Of a stretch of DNA of 64,000 bases, positions 1-11,491 are shown one piece after another. The notes below the pieces were generated by a model, which saw only the letters and a program-made list of their open reading frames with translations, was not told the origin of the DNA and did not search any database. The position numbers and the translations under genes are program-made. Origin of the DNA: Sclerodactyla briareus (Eukaryota > Echinodermata > Holothuroidea > Dendrochirotida > Sclerodactylidae); contig JAODTK010005596.1 in NCBI GenBank assembly GCA_026419785.1, forward strand, positions 99,217-163,216, in the 5' to 3' direction. Every line of letters begins with the position of its first letter. Position 1 is the first letter of the stretch.

Positions 1-429
1 AATTGGACCCCCCCTGTGAGGTCATTGTATCTTCCTTTTTGCAGCCAAAGCAGAAAAACAGTTCCGACCAAGTGGTCAGAGGTTTCAAGGTCATGTCAAC
101 GGATGGAAGAGATGTAGAGAGGAGCTCAAGATTCCAACAAGCGATGTTGGAGGCTAGTCCCACTGAGCATCCCCTGGAAAGACTAGCTTTGTTCAGGCGG
201 AATGGAGCCCAAATGGAGCACGCTGGGTCAAAACTCCCTGCAGAGCTAAAACTTTAAGAGATGGGATTTGACCTCCAGAACATCAGAGTGATGCCCGGCC
301 AATAGTTACTGTCTGAATTGCCCTTATTTTTTGTTCTTCAGTGGGGGGGGGCCATCATTAGTCATTTCCTTGATATATATGTAATTATTTGCAGTCACTT
401 TGTGTACACAATCGGAGATAACCCCCATC
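1..429. other. Non-coding flank or intron downstream of the last visible EGF exon
   Basis: I see no supported exon here. An 84-codon open frame at 3-257 on the plus strand has no recognisable domain and no clear splice context. A run of eight G sits near 344. If the gene continues leftwards, the remaining 3' exons (in fibropellins, an avidin-like domain) lie before base 1. Confidence 0.5.
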
Positions 430-533
430 TCACAGTTCGTCCATCCACTCCCTTTTGCAATCACAAATACTCATTGTACTGTCGATTCAGACTCATTGAC
501 ACAGGGGTCACTCCGGCACTCATTTATATCCAT
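430..533 (-). CDS. EGF-like domain exon (last visible, frame-disrupted)
   Basis: Read on the minus strand the exon opens with DINECRSDPCVNE, the usual calcium-binding EGF start (D-I-N-E-C with Cys1 and Cys2). Later, in another frame, comes a G-W-T/D-G-x-N-C-E type ending. The middle contains a stop in the starting frame, so at least one indel separates the two halves. The acceptor next to the first codon reads GG rather than AG and the donor is unclear, so both ends are approximate. By position it is the most 3' EGF exon of the gene in this window. EGF modules of this type are extracellular, disulphide-bonded and often bind Ca2+ through the D-x-N/D-E residues. Confidence 0.6.
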
Positions 534-1636
534 GTTACACTGTACACCTTCCCAGCCCAATCCGCAGATGCATAGGATTGGTTTGTGAGATCCAGACAGG
601 TTGCCCCATTGTCGTCACTGAGACTTCCAAACTCATCAACGTCTGTGGAAATCTATTGTGTCACTGTATGTATTCCACCAGAGTTAATTTCTTGTATATT
701 TCCCTGACCAAATATGTATCGGCCCATACATGAGACATTAAGAATATCTCAGCTTCGTTCCTTTATGCATCTGTTAAGGAAATATAGCGTTTTAAACGCA
801 GATAAACATAAGCAATCAAGATAATCCAGATATGATACCATAGATAAATAGGCAACAAAATGATTTAATTTCGATTTGATTTGACTATCCACAAGCTAAG
901 ACATTGGGTAGTCAAGTCACAACGCAACTTATGAATTGTTTAGTGTTTTTGTTTGTACAGCGTATTAGATCATAGATAGTGCCGTTTATCAAGTTATATA
1001 TTCTATTCTATTTTACTTTATTTGCTTTCAATGAATATGGAAGTTAATGAAAAAGTTAAGCAAACATGGCAGATAATGATGTCCTCAACATGTAGCAAAA
1101 ATGTATCCCCTACAAGCTCTTTTACAAATCTCATCCCATTGCTAAGACCTATGGTTCAAGCTCATAACCACCATACACAAATTGTGATGTCCTACAACGA
1201 GTCCAAAATTGAACCCCAAACACCACTCAATACTAATATGCCAGGCTGTCCATTAACCATACATGATGATCATCCAACTCAGTACATCTCCCTAAGATGG
1301 GACATCACTCTTTGACACCCCAAATTGGCCATTGATTCTAAATCCATGAGCACCATATTGGTACCATAGTTGAGATAGAATGACCATGGCAGCTATGCAG
1401 AACCCACTTGGGCTGTAGAAAGCATACTGCATGTTTTCACAAACTGAGACCCCTTAGATGACCTTGACCCCTAATACCTAACAGAACGACCACAGAGGTG
1501 CAGCTGTGACCCTGGCATTCCGGACTGCTTTCCGTTTTCGAAGCGAGACTAGGCGTTTGTTCTGTTAACAGTTCAATGTGCGATTGTCATGTCTAAACAG
1601 CTGTTCCATTTGCATGACTATGTGGCTCATAGCCTC
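534..1636. other. Intron, no recognised feature
   Basis: About 1.1 kb of AT-rich sequence. A 97-codon plus-strand open frame (1022-1315) has no recognisable motif and lies in sequence rich in TGACC-type words, like the interspersed repeats elsewhere in the window. No exon was found. Confidence 0.5.
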
Positions 1637-2429
1637 TTAATCTCCAGTGTTGGAGGTCTCGAGGCCGGCCTCGCTCGAGCCGGTTTTTTGCGGCTTCGCC
1701 TCGGCGCCGCGGCCCTCGAGCATCCGGCCTCGATTTTTGGCCGATGCTGGGTCAAGGCCGGACCATATTTTTTGCATTAAATAAAGACAAATGGAAATTT
1801 TATGTCATCAAATGATACTTCTGATTTGGTTTTAATTTCCGACAACTTGAACTAACTAGCATACTCGATCACCCAAAAAAGGCTGCCGATAAAATGTACT
1901 GGCGCTGCGTTCAGCCCGCCGTGCAATTCCCCAGTGCAGTTCTGGAGTGCCGGCTGCTTAGCGAGTTAGCTGGCCATAGACATCTTCAGAAGGCAACGTG
2001 CATCTGCAAAGTGCACACATACGCATATGTATAGCTTTGTGTACTGAGCAGCGAATCCTGCACAGGCGCGCGGCCACGTGTAACATTCACTCACTGATCG
2101 CCCCCCTAGTGAGTAGGAGTTGCGGAGGGAAATTCTAGTCTCCAGTGCATAAAACTGTGCATAAGCCTGGACCATTAAATACAAAGATGTGGTCTGTGCT
2201 GCAGATCGTGAATGTATTTTATTATTCAATATAAATTGATACGGGGACCTTTGCAAAGTCCTAGGCCTAACAGTTACGTCTGCACTGATTGAATTGCAAT
2301 TTTGTATTAAAAAAGAAACCTAAACACCATTTAGTACTATCTGTCAAATTAGCCTGACTGACACTTGTGTCCTGTAGTGTGTACATGAAAAAATCACACC
2401 ACAATATTTTTTGTTCCTTTATTATATTC

Positions 2430-2734
2430 CCACATGGGGATATTATGGTTCTGTCTTCGCCAGCGCCGCCGCCGCCGATGGAGAAACTGTTTGTTAGCGC
2501 GATGACTCTCCAAGCATTGTCGGGTTGACTTAAAACTTTGCACACATGTTTATCAAAAAAAATCTCGGATGAGTTCAAAATTGGGCGTCGCCCCACTACC
2601 ACGAGGGCGGGCATCTTGGATTTTTGACGTAACTTTTTTATCACTGATTTGCGTGTTTTGGAACATGGCGACGTTTTAACGATAGGTATAACGTGGTTTA
2701 CCCGCCAGGCGATGTCCAGTTTGTGATTGACTTT
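2430..2734. repeat. Interspersed repeat with GCC-rich block (family 2), inside the hAT element
   Basis: The segment begins with a GGGGATATTATGG word, contains a GCCGCCGCC block and ends with CACCCGCCAGGCGATGT-like sequence. A second copy with the same landmarks in the same order is at 19157-19390. A related GGC-rich block lies at 50306-50347. I see no coding capacity. It was probably inserted into the hAT element after that transposed. Confidence 0.55.
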
Positions 2735-2862
2735 AGTCAAAGGAATCTATGCAGTCATGACAGTGTGTGTGTGTGTGTGTGTGTGTGTAGGTGATCGCCT
2801 GGATTTTTTATCACGATAACTCGACACACCTTGGTGGATCAAGCTCATACTTGGTATCGAGT
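2735..2862 (-). repeat. Truncated family-1 repeat tail with (TG)n microsatellite
   Basis: On the minus strand this reads from a copy of the family-1 sequence 'accaagtatgagcttgatcc' through a (CA)n run (seen as TG repeats at about 2762-2789) to the family terminus CTGTCATGACTGCATAGATT. Long copies elsewhere (12180, 22420, 36180, 43640, 54950, 57490) end in the same way but on the other strand. It lies between the family-2 repeat and the transposase remnant. Confidence 0.65.
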
Positions 2863-3035
2863 ACTCTGATCTATTTGCCCTGGCTAGGAAGGTGCTATCT
2901 GTCCCAGCTAGTAGTGCACCAGTGGAAAGAGTGTTTAGCCATGGGGTGGGGTAATTCTGCCACCCATGCACACCGGGCCAAGCTTTCTCCACAGAAGCTG
3001 GAATACTTGATGTTTTCAAAATGCAGTGCAGTGTC
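2863..3035 (+). pseudogene. hAT transposase, C-terminal dimerisation region (fragment)
   Basis: From 2871 the plus strand reads LFALARKVLSVPASSAPVER followed by VFSHG. This is the hallmark of the hAT C-terminal dimerisation domain (L-x-x-L-A ... P-A-S-S-A-x-x-E-R-x-F-S). A stop follows after G-V-G. The next conserved block, AHRAKLSPQKLEYLMFSKC, continues about 20 bases on in another frame. So the reading frame is broken at least once and the N-terminal zinc finger and catalytic residues are absent. The strand agrees with the element's orientation. The fragment cannot make active transposase. It independently supports the hAT assignment made from the termini and target duplication. Confidence 0.9.
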
Positions 3036-3710
3036 CTTAGCATCTAAGCTACTACTGTCTGCCTGTGCACTTATGAAAGTCATCTTGAAGAGTGTATTTA
3101 ATTTGATGGTATAAGTAACCTTATAGAAAATCTCACAAGCAGTGACAGTTTCACAACTGCATTCATATTTTTTTTTCATTCTGAGTACTAACTTCAAGGA
3201 TTAAAATTTGTTGCATATCAACTTGTGCTTGTTCAATCCTCATTTTCGGGACTTCCACACCTTCTCTCTCCATATTTAATTATAGTGACACTGTACTATG
3301 GAAAGACAACAAACTTTTTTCTGTATTTAAACACAGGTAATTAAAAATTAGCTTATTATATTATTTCCGGCCTCGGCCTCAGGATGCAGCGGCCTTGACT
3401 ACAACACTGTTAATCTCTTAGGAAAGTGTTCAAGGGTGGTCAGAGGTCAAGGTTCAAGGCCTTCAGAGTCAGTTTAAGCCCAGATATTCAAATGCTTCTT
3501 GTTATCAGATTAGGTTGGGATTTCCTCATCATTAGTCAATAGTTCAAATAACCACTAAAAACTGTAGGGTCTTTACATTCAGTGATCATCCTCGATAATA
3601 ATCAATGCAGTCATGCAATTTTGTGCAATGACTGGCTTGTACCCACAATACTTGGATTCAGTTGACTGATTACAGTCAACATTTCCATTATCATCTTTTC
3701 ATTCTTCCAG

Positions 3711-3930
3711 TGCCATCAGTGAGCCCAGTATACCCATCTCTGCAGCTACAGTAGAACCCGTTGATTGTGTCATACAGTCTCCACCATTTTCACATGGGTT
3801 GCTCGCACACTCATCAATTTCCTGGTCACAGTCGATGCCGCCATAACCCGGGGCACAGACTTGGTACGGTTTGAACATGTTGGAGCATGTTGCTCCATTC
3901 TGACAGGGGTTACTCCCACATCATTAAAAT
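3711..3930 (-). CDS. Exon encoding two tandem EGF-like domains
   Basis: On the minus strand the exon follows a CTTCTAG acceptor and encodes two EGF modules. The first shows DFND, then SNPCQNGATC in another frame, then CAPGYGGIDCDQ. The second reads EIDECASNPCENGGDCMTQ and ends near CRDGYTG. Each half keeps its cysteines and the G-Y/F-x-G motif, but at least two frame changes are needed. Two EGFs without an intervening intron contrast with the single-module exons of most of the gene, so an intron was probably lost here or never present. The donor is unclear, so the left boundary is approximate (3704-3715). Confidence 0.75.
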
Positions 3931-5368
3931 CTAGAAGGCAAAGCAACTGCAACAAATGGGACAAGAGAATAAAAAATAATATAAATTACAGAGCAGCAAG
4001 TCTATCTGTGAATGACTATCATACGACTCGCGAAAAAAACTAACACTTCTGAAGAATGTATCCCATGATTAACATCAGGTATGGATGACCATGGCCAAAT
4101 CCCGCCCCCAAGGCATTGTATCGAGTAACACCCTCAGTACCCTTCAGCATACATTGTGAGACCTGGGGTTACGAATACTCACTACCAGGGTACTACCAGA
4201 TTCTGGGCGATCAATTTCCATGCTTTTCCATGACATGTTCATGACCAACTAAAAGATTTTCATGACCTTCTCTATGACATCTAGCACAGAATTCTCAACT
4301 GACCATCCAACAAAGAGCCAGTACAACAGCAACAGCTTGAGAAAGTGACCTCACTTCATGAATGTTCATGACTTTTTCCATGACCAACCCTCAAACTTTT
4401 CCCTGAATTTCCAAACTTATCACATGCCTGGCTTTTCATTGATGAAATTCCATCACTTTTCAGTTTTCCATGACCGCGATCGTTAGCATCTTAGTCCATG
4501 AAATACCTGATATGAATAACAATATGAAGCAATTTTCAAGGAAATCAGTGGAAAGCTTGAATGATTTAAAGTTCCGGTTTTTAATTTTCTTTTACTGACA
4601 CATCTTGTGTTTTCGCCCTGTCAGGGTTGGATAGATGTTCCTGTGTGAAGATTGTTTCTGGGCAAGAGATAAACACTAATGGCAATTCTGAATGGACACC
4701 AAGACTTGATTTTCAAATATTTAGAATTACTTCGTCGTTAGGCATATTACTGTGTGTAATACTGTTCATTTTAAAAACCATACTGTCAATGCCAAGGTTG
4801 GAAAAGTAATCACGTTAAGCACTTTTTACACTCTCTGATTGCACCCTCTTAGTCGTTGTTGTGGCTTGGCTATCGCACAGAGAAACAGATCATACACCTT
4901 CTCGCACAATAAGTCATGAGGATGGCAGGCCCACGGGAGTATTCCTAACGCCGCGCTCATGACAAACGATGAAGAGGTGTGCGAAAGCAGGCCGCGTGCA
5001 GCAGCACGATCGAGGGCGACGCTATGAATAGATGCCTGTGCCGTAGCATTACATGCGGGCAAATGCATAAGGAATTTAGATACATCCCTCATTTTTATTA
5101 ATTATAAAATTGGTTATCCAAAAATGTGATAAGGTTATCTGGCTAGAGATCCATGACAGGCTGTTTCATATTAGCCCAGGTTTATACATGTGGAAAAACA
5201 GGGGATTTTAGAATGTCCTCTGAAAGAATCATTAGCCCCAAGACTTGAACCGTCTTTATCTGTCCCTATCATTTTAAACCAATCCTTCACAATTCAAAAT
5301 TGAGATCAGTATTAAAACCTACAAAACAAGATTTCAGTTGACACAAAAAGAGAAGAATAAAAACATAC
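3931..5368. other. Intron with a CATGAC-rich repeat at about 4200-4490
   Basis: The words TTTCCATGAC and TTCATGACC recur many times between 4200 and 4490, giving a degenerate internally repetitive segment of unknown class. The 88-codon minus-strand frame at 4826-5092 and the 60-codon plus-strand frame at 4627-4809 have no recognisable domain. No further exon was found. Confidence 0.45.
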
Positions 5369-5482
5369 CTTGTTACAATTTTTCCCCCTGTCCATTCTTG
5401 AGGCCAGTACAGTTGTACTCAGCAATCAGATTAGTACAGACACCAGAATTCAAACAGGGATTTGGGTCGCATTCATTTATGT
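5369..5482 (-). CDS. EGF-like domain exon
   Basis: This exon is exactly 114 nt between a CTGTAG acceptor (right) and a GTATGT donor (left). The minus strand reads DINECDPNPCLNSGVCTN then LIAEYNC, which gives Cys1 to Cys4 and the Ca-binding start. The last third (expected C-x-x-G-W-T-G-x-x-C) is out of frame: a TGGACAGGG word encoding W-T-G and a TTGTAAC word holding Cys6 remain in another frame. A stop in the starting frame near the end results from this shift. Length, phase and boundaries fit a functional exon with small sequence errors. Confidence 0.85.
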
Positions 5483-7042
5483 CTACAGAAATAGAAAATA
5501 AACTTCAAATAGTGGAATTTTCAGAAATATATGAAATAATTGTGGGCAAGTGCCCAATTACAAGATGCACTAAATAGGAGGATAAAAGGCTTCATGATGC
5601 CTTGACCCATTCTGATTTTTATATCAAGACACCAGAATAAATGGGAAATGTACCATTACCATTACCGGCAACAAATGACATTTCCACAAATTCATAAATT
5701 AGGCAAATTGATACTTGACTACTTATTTTATGCCAAAATCTATTCAGTCATGTATTTTACTCTGTACCTATGCCCCAATCATAACCAATCACCATAGCTC
5801 CTACATTTTCCGTATCTTGCCTACCGAGCCGAACAATAATTACATAAAATGCCAATTGCACTGCTATCAGAGGACTTTCATTCCCAAATCTAATCCGATC
5901 GTGCTCATCCAACTTCAATATACATACAAAATTTTGTCAAATCAGTCTTACTGTTCCAGACAAATTCTGCTAAGGTGACACACCACACACACCACATACA
6001 CACACCCACACATTCACACCCAATGAGAACTGCCAACGTGGACCGTCATTACAACCCAAACTGAGGACATCAAGGCCCTCATTGGTGTAACGCTAGCCGC
6101 CGCATGGTCCAAGTGTTAGTTAGAAATTAAATAAGTAATACTGCCCTATGGTGTAGTGGTAAAAGGTTTTGAATTTCCACATCCACCACTGAAGTTTACA
6201 CCTGCTAGTACCAGCAAACCTTGACGACACACAAGTGACCCCCCCCTAACCCCACCGAGGACTGACTGGAAGATTGGATTACTAAACTGCCTAACATATG
6301 TTTAGCATTGTAGTACTTCAGCGCATATCTGCTACAAACACCTTCATGCAAAGGTGGACGGTCACTCATCGCAGGAGTGTCCCCGCGTTGTCGGTGTGTA
6401 ATTCATATGAAAGACGTGGTTTCACACCTGTTACACACACACACATACACACACACACACATTACACCCACACATGCACACCCATATGAGCACTAGCCAA
6501 ACGTGGACAGTGCATTACACCCAACTGAGGACAATCAAGGCCCTCATTGTTGTACTGCGAGGACGCCGCATGGTTCTAAAGGTTTGTTAGTTAGAAAAAA
6601 AATTAAATAAAAGTTATACTGTGCCCCTATGTGTAAGTGTGAAAAAAGGTTGAATTTCCACTACACAAACTAAGTTTACACCTGATAGTACCATCAAACG
6701 TGGACGACACAAAAGTGAACCCAACCCTACCCCACCGAAGAGGACGACTGACTGAAGATTGATACTAAACTGCGCACGACACGGAACAGTATGTTTAGCA
6801 TTGTAGTAATTCAGCGCATGACGCCTACACCCTTCATTGCAACGGTTGGACGGTCCACTCAGCAAGGAGGTCCGCAGTTGGCGGGTGTATTCATATGAAA
6901 GAGTGTTTCACACCTGTTACACACACAAAAAACATACACAACACAATCACATGCCAAAATGATCGAATTAGTTCTCTTTTGAACATTGTTCAGGCCAAGA
7001 CAGAAGAAGTTCTGCCTATGCCGAGGTCTCACCACTACTCAC
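5483..7042. other. Intron containing a two-copy tandem duplication
   Basis: Apart from the duplication at about 5975-6945, annotated separately, I see no feature. The 87-codon frame at 5715-5978 has no recognisable motif. Confidence 0.5.
5975..6945. repeat. Tandem duplication of a ~470-bp unit with (CA)n junctions
   Basis: Two copies lie head to tail. Landmarks in order are a (CA)n stretch, a 'gaggacatcaaggccctcatt' type word, 'gaatttccac', 'agtttacacctg', 'tttagcattgtagta', and 'catatgaaag' followed by 'ttcacacctgttacac' and another (CA)n. Landmarks recur at 6060/6530, 6171/6650, 6300/6791 and 6420/6905. The copies differ mainly by single-base insertions and deletions, often in homopolymers. 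This matters for interpreting the frame breaks in the EGF exons. No coding potential was seen. Confidence 0.8.
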
Positions 7043-7271
7043 AATATCACAGTGGGTCATGTCCATCCAGGGCTTACAGATACAATCATAGCTGTTTGTT
7101 GTTATCGCAGAATTTGATAAGCATTACGCAGGATTGATGGAAACATTCATTAATATCCAGCGACACAGGTGGGCCCATCCAACCATCACGGCACTGGCAC
7201 AGAAGGAATTCAATGGTTCAAGACATTGTGGCGCCATGGCTGACAGGGGAAGCTCTGGCATTCGTTGTAAT
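7043..7271 (-). CDS. Exon encoding two tandem EGF-like domains
   Basis: The exon is 229 nt between a CCTTGCAG acceptor and a GTGAGT donor. The first module begins DYNECQSFPCQ and ends with a C-R-D-G-W-M-G-P-T-C block in another frame. The second begins DINECFHQSC and ends with a Y-D-C-I-C-K-P-G-W-T block before H-C-D. The expected length for two 38-residue modules is 228 nt, so the net length is off by one, but several compensating shifts are needed to keep all cysteines. Like the exon at 3711-3930 it lacks the usual intron between modules. Confidence 0.75.
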
Positions 7272-7960
7272 CTGCAAGGAGGTTATGGCAAGCCTTAAAG
7301 ATGTATTTCTTCTTTCTTGAGAGGTGTGTACATGTAGATTGCCCTAATGTTGCACAGCACATTATCATCAAATATCATTTTGATATTTTGTTATCATGTC
7401 GATCGTGGTCGTCATGTACCTGTCCATCCGATCTGTTCATAGGAAGGCCATAATACTGATTCCCTTCTTCCAATTGATCTTCTAGACAACATCATTTCAA
7501 CAACACCTTCTGCATTTCTGATTCGATTTCAATTCCACGGGTTTAAGGGAAGCCTCATCAGGAAGGCGCTCATCAAGGAACCCTGGCCGGATTGATCATG
7601 AAGAGCACAAATGATAACGTGCCTTCTCTTTTGACTATGTGCTCAGATGATATTCGGTTTAGGTGTTGTAACAATCCCAACTGCTCCCGGGCCGCCATTT
7701 TGAAAGGACGAGTAAGGACCGCTACTTTCTCATAATTACGGTGAAGTTCAAGTTCTAAGTGACTGCTCACAGCCAACCGGGGAGCTTTTACTGCAATCTC
7801 CCTATAACAACCCCAGTAACTCCAGGAAGTTGACTGCATTCCTCATAACGTATTATGAAGACCTCTCCATAGTACGCCACCCCCGTAAAGAAAGGAATGC
7901 TGGATTGAAACCCGAAATGTTCACTTGTAAAGCATAACTGATACCCACGCTGCCATTCTT

Positions 7961-8024
7961 CTATATATATATAGTACATATATATATAGTACATATATAT
8001 ATAGTACATATATATAATAGTACC
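7961..8024. repeat. AT-rich 15-bp tandem repeat
   Basis: Four GTAC words occur at 7974, 7989, 8004 and 8020, separated by TATATATATA, giving a unit of about 15 bp. This is a simple microsatellite-like array. Confidence 0.9.
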
Positions 8025-9039
8025 TGAGGGATGTTGAATATCTGCACTTACTGACCCAGTTATCACCATAATCATTATCTAAGAGATATAGGTCAGGATC
8101 TACCCATTCATGGGTCCCTCAAACAGCACACCTCAACAGCACACCTGCCACTCAAGACACTGTCAATAACCTTTGCAGCAAGGTCACTGCACACAATCTA
8201 AGGCCTACCCCAACCTCACTGCCAGCCACCTTGTCTCCTTGGACTTCTCAACACAGTTACTGTCATCCATCTTCCAACCATGACTAACAACTAAGTCTTA
8301 CCCTTCTGGACATAGTCTCATATTTGAGCTAGACCTAGATGATTCCCAAACTACCCCGACAACTTCTTGTCTTCTTTTCGCATCCTGATGTCCCACGTAA
8401 ATTTGTCTAAGTATCTTCAACTGCAATTTAAATTTAAGGAAACAAAAACTTATGCTGCTGTCGTAATGTTACACATACTCATTTATCGTTCGTCGTTCAA
8501 ATTGTTGGCTCGAACAAGAATGATTTTTCTGTTTGATAGTCACATACAATTGCCTGCCATTGCCTCTTGGGTAATATGATGGCTCTATAGTGTCAACTAG
8601 TACAGATTGTAGTGAATCTAGGGAGATCAAGAAGAGTCAACCCCTGCCAGCCCGATACCAAAACAAAAATACTCTCTAAGAAACAGTTTGTGTACACTTC
8701 ATAGTTGCATATCGTCTGATCAGAAGATCTTTTGACAACCCTTTGACTTAATTTGCCAATTAATATGCAAATCAGTAGAGTTTTCTGGTTGAAATCGGGG
8801 CTGCATGAAAACAATTGCCGATATTCATCGCTACATATAGTTTTAGCTTGTGGACATTTGCAGTTTAGGAGATTAGTGTGTCGCACATTAAATACAAAAA
8901 TGAGATGAACCCTATGAATTGCAAAAAAATTAGCGCCTGGTGGGGGACTGGCTTCACCTTTCTTAAAAAGTTCTCACAGAAAACCTAACTACCAATCTTT
9001 CATGTAAAAATTACACAAATTTAGAAATTGTGCATAAAT

Positions 9040-9400
9040 TATCGCCATTAGTCACCTAAATGCCTACAGTGGACTCGACACAGCTGGTACATTCACACGA
9101 CTGTGGTATCCCCATCCACCAAGTTTAAATGAAAACCAACAACTTGAATCACCACATAAATTATGCAAATATGACCACTTAATTAGCATACTACAACCCT
9201 GCCACACAAGCTCTAATCAGTTTGTGTAGACTTCAATTTTGTGTTGAACACTTCACTGACCTGCATCATCTTGTCACAAGCATCAGGGTAATTTGCACTT
9301 AAAATATGAAGTTATGCAAATTAGTATGGTCTAGAGCGAAAATTGGAGGTGCAACAAATCTTGACCATGCAGGCCAACAACAATTTGCATGCAGCATGAA
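9040..9400. repeat. AT-rich interspersed repeat (family 3)
   Basis: It is characterised by words such as GCATAAATTATGCAAAT, 'caccaagttt' and 'ttagcata' around 'gacctccagtgaccttg'-like phrases. Related stretches occur at about 17160-17480 and 49560-50130. It is degenerate, with no coding content, and its boundaries are approximate. Confidence 0.4.
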
Positions 9401-9530
9401 GACATTCCACCGTCACAAACGAAAAGACAACACAAATATGTGACCACTATGTCTCTCCCTTAACAAAGTTCAGGCGAGACAAAAATCCACGACGGTGAAT
9501 GAATGACTCATCGTACTTACCGTGTTGGAC

Positions 9531-9633
9531 ATGGTTACCAACCAGCCAGGGAGAACAACTGCAGCTGAAAACGGTCGTTCATCGTGGATGTCGCCCAATT
9601 CTGACACGGGATTACTCTCACATTCGTTCAAAT
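9531..9633 (-). CDS. EGF-like domain exon (frame-disrupted, short)
   Basis: A GTAAGT donor lies at 9525-9530 and the acceptor next to 9634 reads TTTAAG. The minus strand begins DLNECESNP. Cys2 and the C-Q-N block follow in a shifted frame, and an S-C-S/P-G-W-type ending is only partly visible. At 103 nt it is about 11 nt shorter than the usual 114, and fewer than six cysteines can be placed. Splice sites and start motif support a real exon, but this is one of the most damaged modules. Confidence 0.65.
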
Positions 9634-11491
9634 CTTAAATTAAAATTAGGTCAAATGTAGAGATGAGTGGAATGTTAGTTACATTATAAAATTACTAAAC
9701 ATGAGATTGATAACAAGGCAAAATTAGGTAATATTGTGATCATGTAAAAACAGGAAGCTTATTTCACTCTAGTATTACCAGAAGCAAAAGGACTAATGAT
9801 TCTTTGACTGTCTTGATGTTCATTGAAGGCCAATTGTCATGGTAAATATGACTGGGCTTTTGGTAGGCTTTCTATGTATGTACAACATGACAGTCGAAAA
9901 CCACAAACCAAATTCAGTTGATTCGAGAATACGGTTAAGGCAAGCAATCACATCTTGCCGAAAAAATTTGTCTGTGACACAGGGGGGAACTGGCAGGATC
10001 CCTTATATACAATGTCAATGTAAATATGTACTTTTGAAAATCTTGTACCAAACAAGCTATAGATGTATCTGAATCAGAAACTACAAATTGTTCACAAATA
10101 TTCAATAATTTCTCATTCCTTCTTATCGAAACCATTTTTCGTCTTTCTGTCATGGCGCCAAAACAAATCTTATACTGCGTAAGGGTCCATGGGCTACGCC
10201 TCGTCATCGTCTTCCCCGTGAATGTCATAATTCCTTAATTTTTCTAAAAGCAAATCAAAATGTCTCAATATGGCTATAAGCTCCAAATTTGGGGTGTGGT
10301 TTGAATATGCACATCTTCCCTTTCCACCTGAGCTCGTTTAAAGCAAATTTGTTCCTGACCATTGGTCTTTAACAACTCCAAAACAACAGGGACCTACATA
10401 ACAATTTCAAGTATCCTTAATGGGGAACCCAATACCATCATTAATCACACACATCGAGCCATGCATTAAACCCACACTCTGTCATGACTACAAAGATTCC
10501 GTTCTGACTTCATCATAGACTCAACAAGGAGTGTCAACAGGAGTGACTACCCATGTTGGCGAGGGTTGAAGGTTTCATATCCAGCAGATATGCTGAGGAA
10601 ATGGTCATGGAATGTGTGTCATTGGTAGGGAGAAAAGTCGTTGCGATGGTATAGTATTTCTGATGAATATCGGAATAATCGAAATAATCAACAAAACATG
10701 ACGACGATGAATCAATGAAGTCTGTATATTAATATGGAGTAGATAGGGCCTGGTTAAGCTGAGCGTGGCTAATGTAAGCAAGTTCTCGTCAAAGGTATAT
10801 CCTCCTGTCGCTTACAAAGAATGAGGCAACCCACCGTCGCACGGTTTGTCTGCTTTTTTTTTTGGCAATTTATTCTCAGAGACATAACCTATTCTGTCAC
10901 AGAGGCGTTGAAAAAAGCAAACACCGACGCAAGCGAGAAGCTCCGCATGAAAGCTGAAGTCTCATTGGCACTGTTCGAGTCGTCTCTGAATACCAGCTCA
11001 TTTGGGACTTTTTCTTACATGTTGTCCAAGGGGTAAGAATCAATAAGAGATGGAATAACATCAAAAGCTGTGTGATGTTGAATACCATCAATTTCATATC
11101 AGTGTTTGTGCGAAGGGGAGGGAAAGAGAGATTCCCTTCTAATTGCAGGAATTCCTCCCAAAAATCATGTGCAGGAGAAACATTCCTGCTAAACATTCTG
11201 GGTTTGTGAGTTGTTTAGTGTTACTACTGCTTATGCAAATCCTCTCTTCCCACTTCTAAAATTCCCTCTTACAAAAGTCACAGGGAGGGAATTCCCTCCT
11301 AGAAAACGCTTAGCTCCAACCTGGTCAGTATGTATATATTTGAGTCCTCTGTCTTCCATACAATCTAAACTGCTCCCTTCAGTGCCCTTACTCCCAGCAT
11401 CTGGGACAACCCGTTCAGGGGTAACACAATTGTTCAAGCATGAGCCAAATTTCCTATGGTGCAAAACAAAAGACAGGCCAATTCAACTCAC
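9634..11491. other. Intron, little recognised
   Basis: A short family-1 fragment (a phrase like 'accagaagcaaaaggactaatgattctttgactg') lies near 9779. A stretch rich in GGGAATTCCC-type palindromic words is at 11100-11300. Open frames at 9935-10228 and 10897-11196 on the minus strand and 11211-11582 on the plus strand have no domain I recognise; the last overlaps the next EGF exon in antisense. Confidence 0.45.

Larger units (their letters stand above)
1637..3417 (+). mobile_element. hAT-type DNA transposon with perfect 8-bp target duplication
   Basis: The element runs from 1645 to 3409. Its ends are inverted: the left begins CAGTGTTGGAG and the reverse complement of the right begins CAGTGTTGTAG, followed on both sides by GC-rich blocks with AGGCCG words. 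It is flanked by the identical octamer TTAATCTC at 1637-1644 and 3410-3417. An 8-bp duplication and CAGTG termini are typical of the hAT superfamily. The interior carries the C-terminal part of a hAT transposase on the plus strand (2863-3035) but no complete gene, because two other repeats (2430-2734 and 2735-2862) occupy the place where upstream coding sequence is expected. It is therefore a broken, non-autonomous copy inside an intron of the EGF gene. Confidence 0.9.
7272..9530. other. Intron, mostly unrecognised
   Basis: It contains a short AT-rich tandem repeat (7961-8024) and an AT-rich interspersed repeat (about 9040-9400), listed separately. Open frames at 7573-7839, 7788-8075 and 8593-8886 on the minus strand have no domain signature and overlap the repeat or simple sequence. 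Nothing else was recognised. Confidence 0.5.

Noticed and set aside
3-257. 84-codon frame at the window edge, preceded by a TTTTTGCAG-like acceptor
   Set aside because: It is on the strand opposite the EGF gene and has no domain signature; the acceptor resemblance alone is weak.
2791-3114. 107-codon plus-strand open frame taken as a whole
   Set aside because: Only part of it (the LSPQKLEYLMF segment) is genuine hAT coding sequence; the rest is out of frame with the transposase.
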